From NCBI GenBank assembly GCA_024803745.1, contig JANJXV010000016.1:41887001-41951000 (forward strand): a DNA stretch of 64,000 nt. Reading direction: 5' to 3'. Numbering within the stretch: the stretch's first letter is position 1; each line of letters begins with the position of its first letter. This document shows positions 1 to 10,629 of this stretch, in pieces. The translations under genes and the position numbers were made by a program. Below the pieces are notes generated by a model, which saw only the letters and a list, made by a program, of their open reading frames with translations, ran no database searches and had not been told where the DNA came from. This DNA comes from Megascapheus bottae (taxonomy: Eukaryota; Chordata; Mammalia; Rodentia; Geomyidae).

Positions 1-119
1 AATCCGGTAAACTACACTGCGGTAGAGATTTAGTGGTGTTTAAAGATTAGTGAGAACTTGGAGGATGTGTTAATTATTTCTCTTTTTTTTTCAAAGGAAG
101 AGTAGCATATTGATTATTT

Positions 120-295
120 TAAGAATGTGTTTTACTCATTAAGAAAGACTGTCTTCAGATACATGCACTTTTTGAGTACAAGGAAAAGCAATATTAAGGA
201 AATTAAAGTCTTTTACATGCAAAAGTCACATATGAAAACATTTTTCTTGATATTGTTAAGTCAGGCAACTTATAAAAATAACACATGAAATATGT
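120..295. repeat. Copy 1 of an unidentified ~160 bp repeated segment
   Basis: This stretch aligns by eye with 1135-1320 in the same orientation. Shared landmarks in order are TTTACTCATTAA, ACTTTTT followed by GTACAAG, AAAAGCA.TATTAAGGA, ATTAAAGT, GCAAAAGTCA and TGATATTGT. Identity is clearly above background but far from perfect, so the duplication is old or the two are members of one interspersed family. I do not recognise the family and see no open frame in it. Confidence 0.6.
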
Positions 296-297
296 AG

Positions 298-600
298 GGA
301 GCTAGATGCAGTCATACATGCTGATAATTTCAAGTAGAAATTGGAAGATAGTGGTTCAAAGGTAGCCTGAGCAAAGAGTTAGACTCAACTCAGCACATAA
401 ACCCAGTGTGGTCATGTATAACTAAGGTCACAGCGACTCTGGAGTTCCAGGTAGGAGGATCTGAGACAGCCCTAGAGGCGGGGAAGCGAGACCCTGGCTG
501 AAAAATGGTAAGAAAAATGAAAATGTTGGCTCAGGTGGTAGATAATCAGACTACAAGTGGGAGGTTCCATGGTCAATCTCCAGTGATACCAACATTTCAA
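298..600 (+). repeat. Old B1/7SL-like SINE material, possibly dimeric
   Basis: Two B1-like segments occur in tandem. The first starts near GCTAGATGCAGTCATACATGC and runs to GGTAGCCTGAGCAAAGAG. The second runs from TGTGGTCATGTATAACTAAGG to GCGAGACCCTGGCTGAAAAA. These correspond to the 'gctgggtgtggtggctcatgcctgtaat ... gccagcctg' and 'gagaccctgtctcaaaa' parts of 7SL-derived SINEs. Divergence is heavy and the end points are approximate. Confidence 0.5.
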
Positions 601-639
601 TAAGCGACCACTGTGGGATAGTTGACTGCTAAATAAAAA

Positions 640-1130
640 GAAACACTGTGACTTCCAAGCTTTCTGGCATGAATTTGAATACTTGGAGGAATTAAGGACT
701 TCTTGTTTTTACCATACATGTAGGAGTGTGCCTTGAATAAATGTATGAATAAAACAAAAATATAGAGATATGCAGGTATATATTTACTTCACCCCTTCAT
801 AAGAAATACAGAGAAGATTTCCTTATTCTCTATATGAAAGTGGACTTAGTAAGTTGAGAGATGAAAATAACATGAGGACTATAAGACTGCGTAAAAGGTA
901 AGTTTGAAATTTAAATATAGGGAATTAGTTAAAAAATTAACCTTCTTCACAGTGAATAAGAAAGCATACGGAGAGAGCAGGTATGTGCTTGTCAGAGAGA
1001 GGCATTAGGAGCAGGCACGGATAGAGACCGGTTGATCTGATCATATATAATTCAGATACTTTTTATTTTTGCCTTGGGATGTGTATTACATCCAGAGTAG
1101 AGTAAACAAGCAAAAACTATCTGCAAACTT
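640..1130. other. No gene or recognised element
   Basis: AT-rich sequence between the B1-like SINE and the second copy of the duplicated segment. No long open frame, repeat signature or RNA structure was recognised. Confidence 0.5.
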
Positions 1131-1134
1131 GTAT

Positions 1135-1320
1135 AGAAAAATATTTACTCATTAAAAAAGATGATCTTCGTATAAGGAACTTTTTATGTACAAGAAAAAG
1201 CACTATTAAGGATATTAAAGTATTTTTGTGCAAAAGTCAGCTGTATTAACCACATGTATTATTTCCTGATATTGTAAATATTGAAATAGACACTTATTCA
1301 ATAAGAAACATATCCACAGA
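1135..1320. repeat. Copy 2 of the unidentified ~160 bp repeated segment
   Basis: Same order of shared blocks as 120-295 (TTTACTCATTAA, GTACAAG, AAAGCACTATTAAGGATATTAAAGT, GCAAAAGTCAG, CTGATATTGT). The offset is about 1010 bases. The homology appears to fade on both sides, so a clean 1-kb tandem duplication is not shown. An interspersed repeat sampled twice fits equally well. Confidence 0.6.
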
Positions 1321-2286
1321 CATACCTACAACTGATAACATATTTAATGATGCAAGTTTAAAATTTTTCTGCCAAAATAGAGTAATCAATTAAAGAGGTC
1401 AATTCTCTCCCCTCCATATTTTCTGCTTTCCGCTACCAGTGGGAGACAGTGAAACAGAGCCACAGGCCGGAGCACAAGGCTAGATTGTCTACACCATTTC
1501 CTTTTCAGGCACTCAGGAACTAGTTCTCCATTTCTCCTTGTTTTATGGTTATGCTAAGATAAATCCTTGCTAACGACAAAAATCAAAACTAATCCCTTCA
1601 CCAAAAATGTGAAAATATAAAAATAATCAGGATATCTATTTTATACTAAAGTTCATAACTTCTTATGTACAAATGACATTTCTCCTTTTGTAGAACTAAT
1701 CAATAAGCTACAGAAAAGCTAACACGTACACTTAGCAACAACTAAAGTGTGATCCGATTATTTAATATGTATTCCAAGTTGTATATGCTAAGAATACATT
1801 ATCCCCAGTTGACATTTACAAAGCGAAATACCATTTACTTTTATATAAATATGTGACATACTTAGGGATAAATCTGTAAATTGTGAGTATTGCATGTACT
1901 CTTGAAGATTAGTAAGATAACTTCAGGACCTCCTTAACAGTGAGCTCTTTGCTATGAGAAGACTCTGTTCTAGTACATTTTGTTGGAGACCCTGAATTCA
2001 ATATTGAATTATTATTATCCAAACAAATTGATTTCACTTATGTGTGACTCATTCCCTGAACTCAGTACCATTTTCTACTTTGCAAGTGTGTGAATTTATG
2101 CAAATATATACTAGGTGAGTGCTGTGACTTCACTCCAGCTTCAAAGTCAAGTAATGAGAAGTTTTTAATCATTGATTTTCATCCTTAAGAAAAACTAATT
2201 TGGGTTATCTAAGCCTTTTGCAATTAAACAAAATAAAATATGACATAAGGAATATCAAATATGCTTTTAATCAAGATAATATTGAG
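1321..2286. other. Unique AT-rich sequence, nothing recognised
   Basis: No recognised transposon, open frame or RNA gene. A short stretch around 1420-1510 is slightly richer in G+C, without a recognisable motif. Confidence 0.5.
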
Positions 2287-2287
2287 C

Positions 2288-2508
2288 TTGTATATCTTTT
2301 TTTAATTTATTGTCCTGGGCTTGAGCTCAGGGCTTGAGCACTGTCCTTGGGTTCTTTTTCTCAAGGCTAGAGCTCTACTACCTGAGGCTCAGTACCACTT
2401 CTGGCTTTTTCCTATGTATCTGGTATGGAGGAATCAAATCTGAGTCCTTGTGCATGCTAGGCAAGCACTACCCCTAGGCCAAACTCCCGGCCCTAAGTTT
2501 GTATATCT
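2288..2508 (-). mobile_element. IDL-Geo SINE, near full length, with target-site duplication
   Basis: Read on the minus strand, the element begins with the ID-like head GGGCCGGGAGTTTGGCCTAG (near 2494), continues through GCTTGCCTAGCATGC, then the Geo half (TGGTACTGAGCCTCAGG, CTCTAGCCTTGAG), and ends in a short A-rich tail near 2304. Direct repeats TTGTATATCT flank it at 2288-2297 and 2499-2508, the hallmark of L1-mediated insertion. The B box is damaged (TCAAAT where intact copies have TCGAACC on the plus strand). Confidence 0.85.
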
Positions 2509-2509
2509 C

Positions 2510-3505
2510 AAAAGTACTGATGGTTGCAATAGTTAACTAGCTCTATCCCTAAGTATCTTGCATTTTTATGCAGTGTTTGCTGTGTAAATATGTATTAGTG
2601 TCATTGCAAAGACTTTAAGGACAGGAAAGACTGCAACAGAAGGAATCGCGCCTGGGGAAACGAGACACACTCACTGAGCAGCAGGTAAGCTTGGGGGCTT
2701 TGTTGAGGTTTCTCTGGACTGCAGTGGTGCTTATGTTGTCTTCATGCCACGCATTATCAGGCCCTGCATCCAAACAGTGAATTCTGCTACACTTCTGTGT
2801 AATGTCTTTAAAATGTAAATAATATATTCTCATGCGTTCAGATTCAGCCAGAAAAAAAAATATTGCAAACATTTTGGTCTGGACATAGCATTTGGAATTA
2901 CTTAATCTCACGCTTAGCTATTTCTTGTAGCCCTGATGATTTCCTTCTATGCAATTTATGTTTCACTCTCTCAATATGCCCCAGAATAAAGATCATCTTC
3001 TCCAGGCTAGATAGCTGTCTCCCAAGGAAGATTCCCTGCTCTGGCCTCACAAGAGGCTGCAGGTGATGTTTCCCCTGCCCCTCCGGGAGGCTGGAATGGG
3101 GTCCGGAAGCTCTGATGGCCAGGCCTGCCACACACTTGCCTTTGAGGTCTGCCGTTGCCATGGTTACTGGCATGGCCCAGGGAAAGCACACCACTGCTTA
3201 AAGGCAGTCAAAGAATTGCAAAGCAGGATTGGCCCGAATGCCTCCCAATGCAGCTTACATTCAGCCAAAGCAAAGAGAGGTGGTGGTGTTTCGGGTGAAT
3301 GAGAAATTACACAGAGATAGGATAATTTTCATATTGCACTTGCTGCATTAAGTCTTTCCATTTACTTGAATACCAATGAGAAGAATTGTAGAGCCAAGTA
3401 TTAGAACATGTGGTATATGTATTATTTGTTAGATAATTCTGATTGGTATTGCCCACCATGACCTAAAATTATATATAGGCTTCAATTTTGGGTAATGATT
3501 TTTTA
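2510..3505. other. Mostly unique stretch with a GC-richer core at 3000-3260
   Basis: No gene is supported. The core is richer in G+C than its surroundings and holds short overlapping open frames on both strands with no family signature. It also carries an RFX-type X-box-like site, listed separately. It could be a regulatory element or a diverged repeat; the sequence alone does not decide. Confidence 0.4.
3154..3167. promoter_or_regulatory. X-box-like (RFX) palindrome
   Basis: GTTGCCATGGTTAC matches the RFX X-box pattern (GTNRCC, short spacer, RGYAAC) except at one position. RFX factors bind such imperfect palindromes in ciliary and MHC-II promoters and in distal elements. Single matches occur by chance, so this is only a candidate site within a GC-richer island. 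Confidence 0.25.
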
Positions 3506-3990
3506 AAATATTTTTATTGTATTTAATAAAAGGGTTACATGATATTTGCCAGATAGAAGGTGCATTAATTCACATACATTGATACCCTTCCACATGTCTT
3601 GGTCCCCATTACCCTCCCCCCACCCCCCCCTTGGTTTTCCCCCTTCCCTGTCCAATTTCAAGTAACCAAATACAAATGTATCCAATATATCAGAAAACAA
3701 AGTGAGATATTGTGACAATATGAGATAACAAAGGAATAGCAAAAGAGATGAGAGATAACATAGCACCTTAATGATTTTATAGAAGTACAACTATTTTTGA
3801 TCATGTCAGTAATGTGCCCCATTACTAATACAACATTTTTATCATTCTTAGTAATGTAGAATGAAGAGCACAATATGCCCTAGTAGATAGCTAGCAAAGA
3901 CAAAATGACAATAAAAAATAACAATCAGATAACAAAACTTCTGCACTAAATTACCTGTATCCATTAATCCTGACATGTGCAAAACTCCTG
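3506..3990 (-). mobile_element. L1 3' untranslated region with G-rich tract (5'-truncated)
   Basis: On the minus strand the sequence has a polyG/purine tract (complement of the C-runs at 3613-3645). It then passes through GGACCAAGACATGTGGAAGG and GCACCTTCTATCTGGCAAAT to an AATAAAAAT-type end at ~3506. The same 3' end recurs at 15628-15859, 33627-33712, 49703-49879 and 57500-57945. A G-rich polypurine tract followed by a polyadenylation-signal tail is typical of rodent L1 3' UTRs. The 5' boundary near 3990 is approximate. Confidence 0.65.
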
Positions 3991-3999
3991 TATGATGTA

Positions 4000-6425
4000 T
4001 AAAGCACGTTTATTCTTCATACCTTATCTAATCATATTTACAGGTATTAAGTTTGTTCACTACTGAAAATACCTTGAACCTGTTTTCAGAACCTCAATCT
4101 GTATTTAGATCCCTACTTAGTGTTTTCAATTTTGTGGTTTTAAGATGCTGACTTTAACATGGTTGTCAAATTTATACTTCCCAATACCTACCCGAGCAAG
4201 GACTACGTCACATGCATGAAGTTTTATTTTCCACCAACCAGAGAAAAAAGTTATTACTATGTGTAAATGTATTGGCTCACTTGGAAATTTCAGCCATTTG
4301 TAGATGAAATTGTAGACTGTACATGTAATTGCCCTTATCTATTGTATAATTTTACCAAAGTTTGGGGCCATTAGTTAGACAATCTAAGGGATTATGGCAA
4401 ATTCAGTGTAATTGACAAAAATCCATAATTATTACTTTTAGCAACTGAATTTTCTACAGCAGGGTAGATTGCTCAGAGTTGCTCAGTGGTCTGAAATATA
4501 TACTTTGTGGTCATTAAAAACACACATACAAACGATAGGAATTGTAATACAATTTACTAAGAATAAAGTTGGGGAATTGCACTGCAGTGTAATGTTCCAT
4601 ATCCCAAATCTGCTCGAAGGATGGGCTGAGATCCCTAATTAACTGGTCATCAAGGCCTCAACCTGCCATTGGCTCACTCATGGCTGACTCACAGACATGG
4701 AAGGCTAACTGCTAGGCAAGGCGCATACATTACCTCAGAAGCTCCTCTCACTCATGGCGTTGTTGCGGTGATTAGCGGAGTTTGGTTTGGGTCCACCTTC
4801 TTTGTTTTGGAATCACTGTGCCACAAAACTCCTTCAGTCTTGAAATTCAGTCACACAAATCCCATGTAATGGTGAACTGTTATTGTGTTGTTGTATTTAT
4901 GATCACTCTCATGTGCTGAGATTTATGCCATCCACTCACTGGCTGTGCTGGCTCCCCATGTGTGAAGACATTGAAGAAGTGTCATTGAGATCATCTCCAA
5001 GGTCTATAAGTGTGTCTGTCCCCAGCCTCCTGACCATGGCTGCTTGCACTTCGCTGGCTGCCTTCCATCTGGGTTAGCATGCAAAGTCCTGTTGCTCCCA
5101 TCCCTCTCCCTGCCTCTTTATCCTGGCAGACTTATTCTCTACACAGCCAACTATGTTCCAGCTTCACCTTTCCCTCTCGGTTTTTCCACAAATTGTTTTG
5201 CTTATTCAAATGTGGCTTATCTCCAATAATAGAGTGCTAGTAGAGTCTTTTGAATTCAAATTAAAAAATGTACATACGAATTCAAAATGGTTCTGAGTTC
5301 TCTGGTCTCCCGGAGATCAGAGTGGAGGTTTGTGGAGTATGAGAGAAGTTTTATTAATCACTGACTTGATCTGAGCCAGAATTACACCAGTGAGGATTCG
5401 TGATTTGCTTTGTAGGGAAAGTCCAGGCAAAGGCCTTTGCAACACAAAAGAGTCATTAAACAACCCTAGATCCTCTAATTTAAAGAAATTTGTAATAAAA
5501 TGACATTATAGTTCATCCAAGCATACTGGCTGGCTAAAGTGGACAGATAAATTAGTCTCAAAGCTATTCTGAAACCATGAAAAGTTTTAGAAGGAAAATC
5601 TATTTCTTGGTCATTATTTCACCCCCAGAGCAGGTATACTCCTTGTACCTAGAGCTCTCTCCCATTTTTTAATTGAATTGGCTATGCAATTCTCTCCTGA
5701 TGGGACTCATGCCACCCAATGCAGGCTTGACTTGTAATAGTATATCATCATCACTCCATTTGTAATCTCCAACTTCCTTGGTTTGAAGTGCTGTGACAAA
5801 TAGAAATAGATTGTCTGAGAATAAATGTCTGATGGTAGCGTGCCAGAAGTATAAATCAAACAAAAGAAAGTGGGAGTAAATAAAAGAATAAAAGCTAGGG
5901 TAAAGTCAGTAAAGGAAGCCATTTCCTGGGATGGAAGCCATGTTAAATGTAGAATATTTGATAGTGAGAACATTTTAAACTTAGATTTTTTTTGCCATAC
6001 TCAGTTATTGTTAAAGCTCAGAAGTAGTGGAAAGATCAAGATGAGAGATGATTATGCTGAATCTTAAGAAACCAGGTGGAAGAATCAAAGCTAAGAAGAT
6101 TGCGCTTTGTGATTCAATTTACTCTTGAAACCGGGATTTTCCCCCCATAATTTCATATATCAACATGACACAAAATACATCGAAATAAGTACACCAACAG
6201 TTAGAACTTGTGACATTACTCGATATAGGAAAAGATAAAATGTTCTGAGAGTGAGAAAAAGGCATTATTTCTAAGATATCCCTAAAGAAAAAAGAGTGGT
6301 GTAGTACTAGCAAAAAATTGTATAGGAAAATGGCAAAATGACATGAGATACGTGACAAACATTTCTATAGTCCTAGACAATACTTATTTCTTTTTTTAAA
6401 AAAAATGACAAGGACAAAGTATTCT
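4000..6425. other. Unique sequence, no gene or clear element
   Basis: AT-rich, with a moderately GC-richer block at about 4600-5230 holding several 60-aa open frames without recognisable domains. I could not assign the block to a repeat family. The polyT at 5984-5993 and the A/T runs near 6395 may be worn retroposon tails. Confidence 0.4.
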
Positions 6426-6430
6426 TTTCT

Positions 6431-6642
6431 TTTTTCTGGTCCTAGGGCTTGTACTCAAGGTCTCTGTGCTTTAGCACTTGAACCACAGCACAACTTCTAG
6501 ATTCTAACTTTTTCTGAGTTGTTTACTGGAGATAAGAGTCTCATGGACTTTTGTACCTGGTCTGACTTCAAACCATGATCCTCACATCTTAGCTTCCTGA
6601 GTAGCTAGGATTATAGGTGTGAGCCACCAGAGCCTGCCAATA
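6431..6642 (-). mobile_element. 7SL(B1)-Geo dimeric SINE, antisense
   Basis: Plus-strand order is a Geo-like half (TCCTAGGGCTTGTACTCAAGG, then AGCACTTGAACCACAGC), a linker TTTACTGGAGATAAGAGTCTC, then an antisense 7SL-like head ending GCTTCCTGAGTAGCTAGGATTATAGGTGTGAGCCACCAG. On the minus strand this is the Alu/B1-type start 'tggctcacacctataatcctagctactcagg'. The same architecture occurs at 15411-15612, 23282-23520, 42782-43012 and 49889-50113. Confidence 0.75.
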
Positions 6643-6649
6643 ATGCATT

Positions 6650-7080
6650 TCTTAATCTTAATATTTATTACAATGTAACAGAAAAATTTGTGTAAGTGAG
6701 GTATACAGGTCAGTTTCAAACACATCCATGCATGGTAAATACCTCACAAGGGGATCACAAAATATCATTTTGTATAATTACTACTATGCACACATTCACA
6801 CTCTTTGAGAACAAGTAATATCTACTCTCTCAGCAACTAGTAAATCTTTCACATGGTACTGTAAACTATATGCACATCCTGTCATTACACCCTCAGAACT
6901 TACTCATTTCAAGTAAGTTTATTGTTCTCTCTCATCACTATTGTCTCATGCCGCTATCACCCAGCTCTTGATAATAGCCAGTCATCTCTTCATTTTGTGT
7001 AGCTTTTTGACTCCATATTCTGTCTGTGAATGCAATCCTACCTTCATTGCTTTTCTATTTCTGCTTTGTTTCTTTTAGCA
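6650..7080 (-). repeat. Old L1-like 3' fragment, antisense (tentative)
   Basis: TATACAGGTCAGTTTCAAAC with the later CCAGCTCTTGATAATAGCC, GTCATCTCTTCATTTTGTG and TTTTTGACTCCATATTCTG resembles the reverse complement of ancient mammalian L1M 3' ends ('taaccactattctactctctgcttctatgagttcgac'). It is heavily diverged with uncertain limits. Confidence 0.4.
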
Positions 7081-7320
7081 TATTGTCTTCAGCATCAATT
7101 TGTCATAGCAAAGGCAAAATTTCCTTGTTGTAAGAAAACAGAATGCTCTTCCTGGACTCATAGGAAACCAACAGGAAGAGATTACTTTGCTACTTCCTGA
7201 GTCCATATCAAACCCAAATGCAAAGCCTGACTCTCTCCATTTCTCATATGTGCCCCCTGATATCTGATTTCACTTCCCACAATCTCCTTTCTTACTCTCC
7301 TAACATGCACCTCCCCATAA

Positions 7321-7321
<1 letters not shown>

Positions 7322-7366
<45 letters not shown>
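7322..7366. repeat. (CA)n microsatellite
   Basis: Uninterrupted CA dinucleotide run of 45 bases (about 22 units), directly followed after six bases by an IDL-Geo SINE. Its length and purity predict polymorphism. It creates a spurious poly-Cys/Val frame on the opposite strand. Confidence 0.98.
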
Positions 7367-7368
<2 letters not shown>

Positions 7369-7372
7369 TTTA

Positions 7373-7560
7373 GAGCCAGGAGTCTAGCCTTGTGGTAGAG
7401 GGCTTGCTTAGCATTCATAAAATCCTGGGTTCAATTCCTAGGTACCACATACACAGAAAAAGCTGGAAATGGTTCTGTGGCTCAAGTGGTAGAGTGCTAG
7501 CCTTGAGAAAGGTCCAAGGACAGTGCCCAAGCCCTAAGTTCAAGCCCCAGGTCTGGCAAC
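7373..7560 (+). mobile_element. IDL-Geo SINE, sense, near full length
   Basis: The head GAGCCAGGAGTCTAGCCTTG with GTGGTAGAGGGCTTGCTTAG and GGGTTCAATTCCTAGGTACC gives the ID-like half with a near-consensus pol III B box (GTTCAATTCC). The Geo half follows: AAAAGCTGGAAATGG, TGTGGCTCAAGTGGTAGAG, TGCTAGCCTTGAG, GGACAGTGCCC and CAAGCCCCAGGTCTGGC. The usual A-rich tail is short and C-interrupted. The element abuts a (CA)n tract. Confidence 0.9.
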
Positions 7561-7564
7561 CCAC

Positions 7565-10250
7565 CTCCCTCAATTCACTGTGAGATATAAAACAACTGTT
7601 TCATATCTTAATTACCTGCTCTGTTTCTTATCAGATCACCATAATGGATGCCCATATGTTCTTGCATTTGTATTTTGTTTTGCCTGGAATGCTATTTTCC
7701 TTTCAGAAATGCTTTTCCTGACAATGTTGTGTCAACCACGCTCCTATTCCTCGTGTTTCACCTTTTTACATCCGTTTATTTGTACTCTTTCTGCAGTGAT
7801 GGCAGCATAATATATCTTTGCTGAACATTGATTTAATAAATATATTCCTGCCATCATTTGAATACATATTACTCAAATTGTGTATCATTTGATTAAAAAA
7901 TTATAAAGACCCCAATTAATAACTGTTTCCTGTACATATAGTACATAGTATGTACATATGTGAATAGTACATATAAATATATATAGTCATTGGGCAAAAA
8001 AGAGGAAGGAGGAAAAGAAGACAGGAGAGAGGGAGGAAGAGAGACGTTTCCCAGGGTCTATGATAAGTCTTCCTCATCTTCATCTGCTTCATTATTAGCA
8101 TCTTAGTTTGCTAGATGCTAATAATCTCTAAGGCATGGCTTTCAACTAAATGCAAACATCTATGATAATCAACTCGCTATATGTCTGCTGAGAATATCTC
8201 AATAGATGGCTCATTTATTTTTCTCTCCTATTCACTGCTGTAGAAAGTCAGCTTTCTACACAAAGAACTAGATAGAGCATCCAGCTTTTGAGACTACCAC
8301 CTTTTCTCCACCTCTTTTCAGATTGGTTTTTACCCATGTGTGATGAATTAGGGAGTATGCAGTTATATGTTAGATATAGAAATTATAGACACATGTATTT
8401 CTTCTCATTCCTTTCATGACAGTGATGTTGTATTTCCATCCCTTCTCCAAGTGAATGAAATTATCTTTGGTCTATTTGAAGGCATCGCTCCATGTAGACC
8501 TATAAATCAATGGTAGTCTTATAGGAACCACTTGTTTTACTAAAAATAATAAAGAACACAACTGCATTTAAAATTGTAGCCTTTGTTTTCCTAATCACGT
8601 CACTATGCTGACTATTTTTTTATCTCTGTTCACAGTCTGTCCTGTGCTTATCACCAATCATGAAAATTAGGCAAGTGAGTACCATTTTTTTAATAAAAAT
8701 CACAAAAGTCGTAATAATTTTTCATATATAAGTATGAAGAGACCTTTCAAAATGAGTTATTTTGGTCCTCACAAATTAAGTCTCTCAAAAGGTAATATTT
8801 TAGCCCCAAATGGATATTTTTCTGTCCGGGAAATAACAAAAGAAAAGTTGAGTACACCTAATGGCAGGTTTAATATAAATGCTCTAATATCTGTCATCTC
8901 TGAAGTATGAGAAAACAGGAGTCTGTTTTAAGCCTGCAACTCTCGGGAGTCTAAGTATTCAATACCTTACTCAGCTTGAACAATTTATTATTTTGAGATC
9001 TACTCCATAAGATGACAAGATTAAATTATTCAGTCAATATTGCAGAGTTGACTTTTGTCCTGGATATATTTAATTTAATGAGGAAACATCAAATGACTCA
9101 TTTGTCATATAGTTACTATTTGATAAACTGCATTTCTTGACATCCTGTGGAGTAATTTTTGTTTGCATTAAGAATACTAATTAATTCATGACCATAATTC
9201 ATCTTCTACACTAAATGTCCCCAGAGCTCTAGCAGGTTAAAATCTGGTTGAATACACACACTAATAACATTTATCTTTCCATGTAAGGACATTCTTGTGA
9301 TGGTATAAGAACTCTTTAATCTGAGGTGCCCACGAGTTATCCTTCTTCTGCAGGGGCTCTCAGGTGCTGTACCACAACCACACATCAAGAGCTCCTACAG
9401 AAACATCACTGCTCTCTGGGACACAGCCCTTCCCAATTATAAATGATAATACAGCACAGGAATCAAGAGCGTTAAAAGCCAAATGGTTCAATTTTGCAAA
9501 CTACATTTTTGAACACTTAAGCATAAGCAACTATTTCTAATATTCTGCTCAGAATTTCCTAATGTCTGTATAGTTTTGATGAGGCAGATTTTAAGTAAGT
9601 GATGAGAGCCAATCTATGCTAACTCAAAGTGGAAATATAAAATGATTGAAGTTTCTTGACTTAATCACATGTTACAAGAAATCACTTTGATCACTTTACA
9701 CAGGCAAAAGTTTTGAACATGTAAGTAAATATTTTTTATCATGTTTTTACCTTTCTAAGCATTTTAATTTCACATTCCAAAACAGTAAATTGGACCCTTA
9801 TTCTTTCTTTAAACAATTAAGCTTGAGTTTAGCAAAAATTCTCAATACCTTGCATCTTAAGGGAGCCATACAAAAAATACTTGGATGTATCAGACTGGTT
9901 GAATATATTTACTAGTCTTCTCCATAACCGCTCTGTATGTTCTGCAATTAGTAAGTGTCTAAAATAACTTTCTTTCTCTAGAATGCTTTATTCTCATTAC
10001 ATTTGAAGCAGTGGTTTAAAAAATGTCCATTCTATTTTTTCCATAAATAATCAGTGGAAATATAATTGTTACACCTTACATGTGAGAAAATTCCTCTCTC
10101 CATCAAAAAGGATGGGTTACAAATTCCAACTTTGGACTGGGGGCTTGGCTTGACTAATTCTTCTGATGAGATGCCCTCAGTAGATACAGAAGGGAAAAGA
10201 AGAACTGCCTGGGATAAGGAAGGATTATTGTTCTATAGGCTTTTGTCTTA
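7565..10250. other. Unique AT-rich sequence
   Basis: No gene, and no transposon that I could name. Included are a small perfect hairpin (8239-8260) and purine tracts around 7996-8045. Open frames are all short. Confidence 0.5.
8239..8260. repeat. Perfect 9-bp inverted repeat with 4-base loop
   Basis: TGTAGAAAG (8239-8247), loop TCAG, then CTTTCTACA (8252-8260). It could form a small hairpin. There is no U-run after it and no context suggesting a function. Confidence 0.6.
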
Positions 10251-10254
10251 ACTG

Positions 10255-10625
10255 AGTAGGGATTAAGTTGCCCCTCAGTAGACCTACCCACTACAGTTGA
10301 TTCAGGAAGTAGCAGAGGTGTGGTTATGTTTTGAGATTACTGGTGCACAGTTAATCTTATTTTGTAGCCTTCCATGGTCACCTCATATAAATACACCTTA
10401 GCCTTTTTCAAATAGCCAATCACCAGTGGATTGTGAACCTGAGTTCTGCCAGCCTGAACTGAGGCAGAGCCGTTAGGATGAGCAGGGGAGGAGCCAGTGT
10501 GCTGTCTGTCAATTTCTGGCTGGGGGCTCACCCTCTGCAGAGATAAATTTAGCTTTGCTGAGGCAATTCTCTATTTTCATGTCTGTCATTGTGATTCCAG
10601 TGGTATTGGGAGAGCATACTTATAA
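10255..10625. mobile_element. LTR-like segment (endogenous retrovirus relic), tentative
   Basis: The block has features common in solo LTRs: a TATA-like AT box near 10386, a CCAAT motif (AGCCAATCACC, 10414-10424), GC-richer sequence around 10435-10520, and GATAAATTTAGCTTTGCTGAGGC near 10543, resembling an R/U5 polyadenylation area. The TATA-CCAAT order conflicts with a simple plus orientation. No coding remnants or terminal duplications were seen, so this remains a guess. Confidence 0.25.
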
Positions 10626-10629
10626 CACG

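Noticed and set aside
10255..10625. Confident call of an endogenous retrovirus
   Set aside because: Only LTR-like composition is present. There is no coding sequence and no terminal duplication, so it is listed only as a low-confidence feature.
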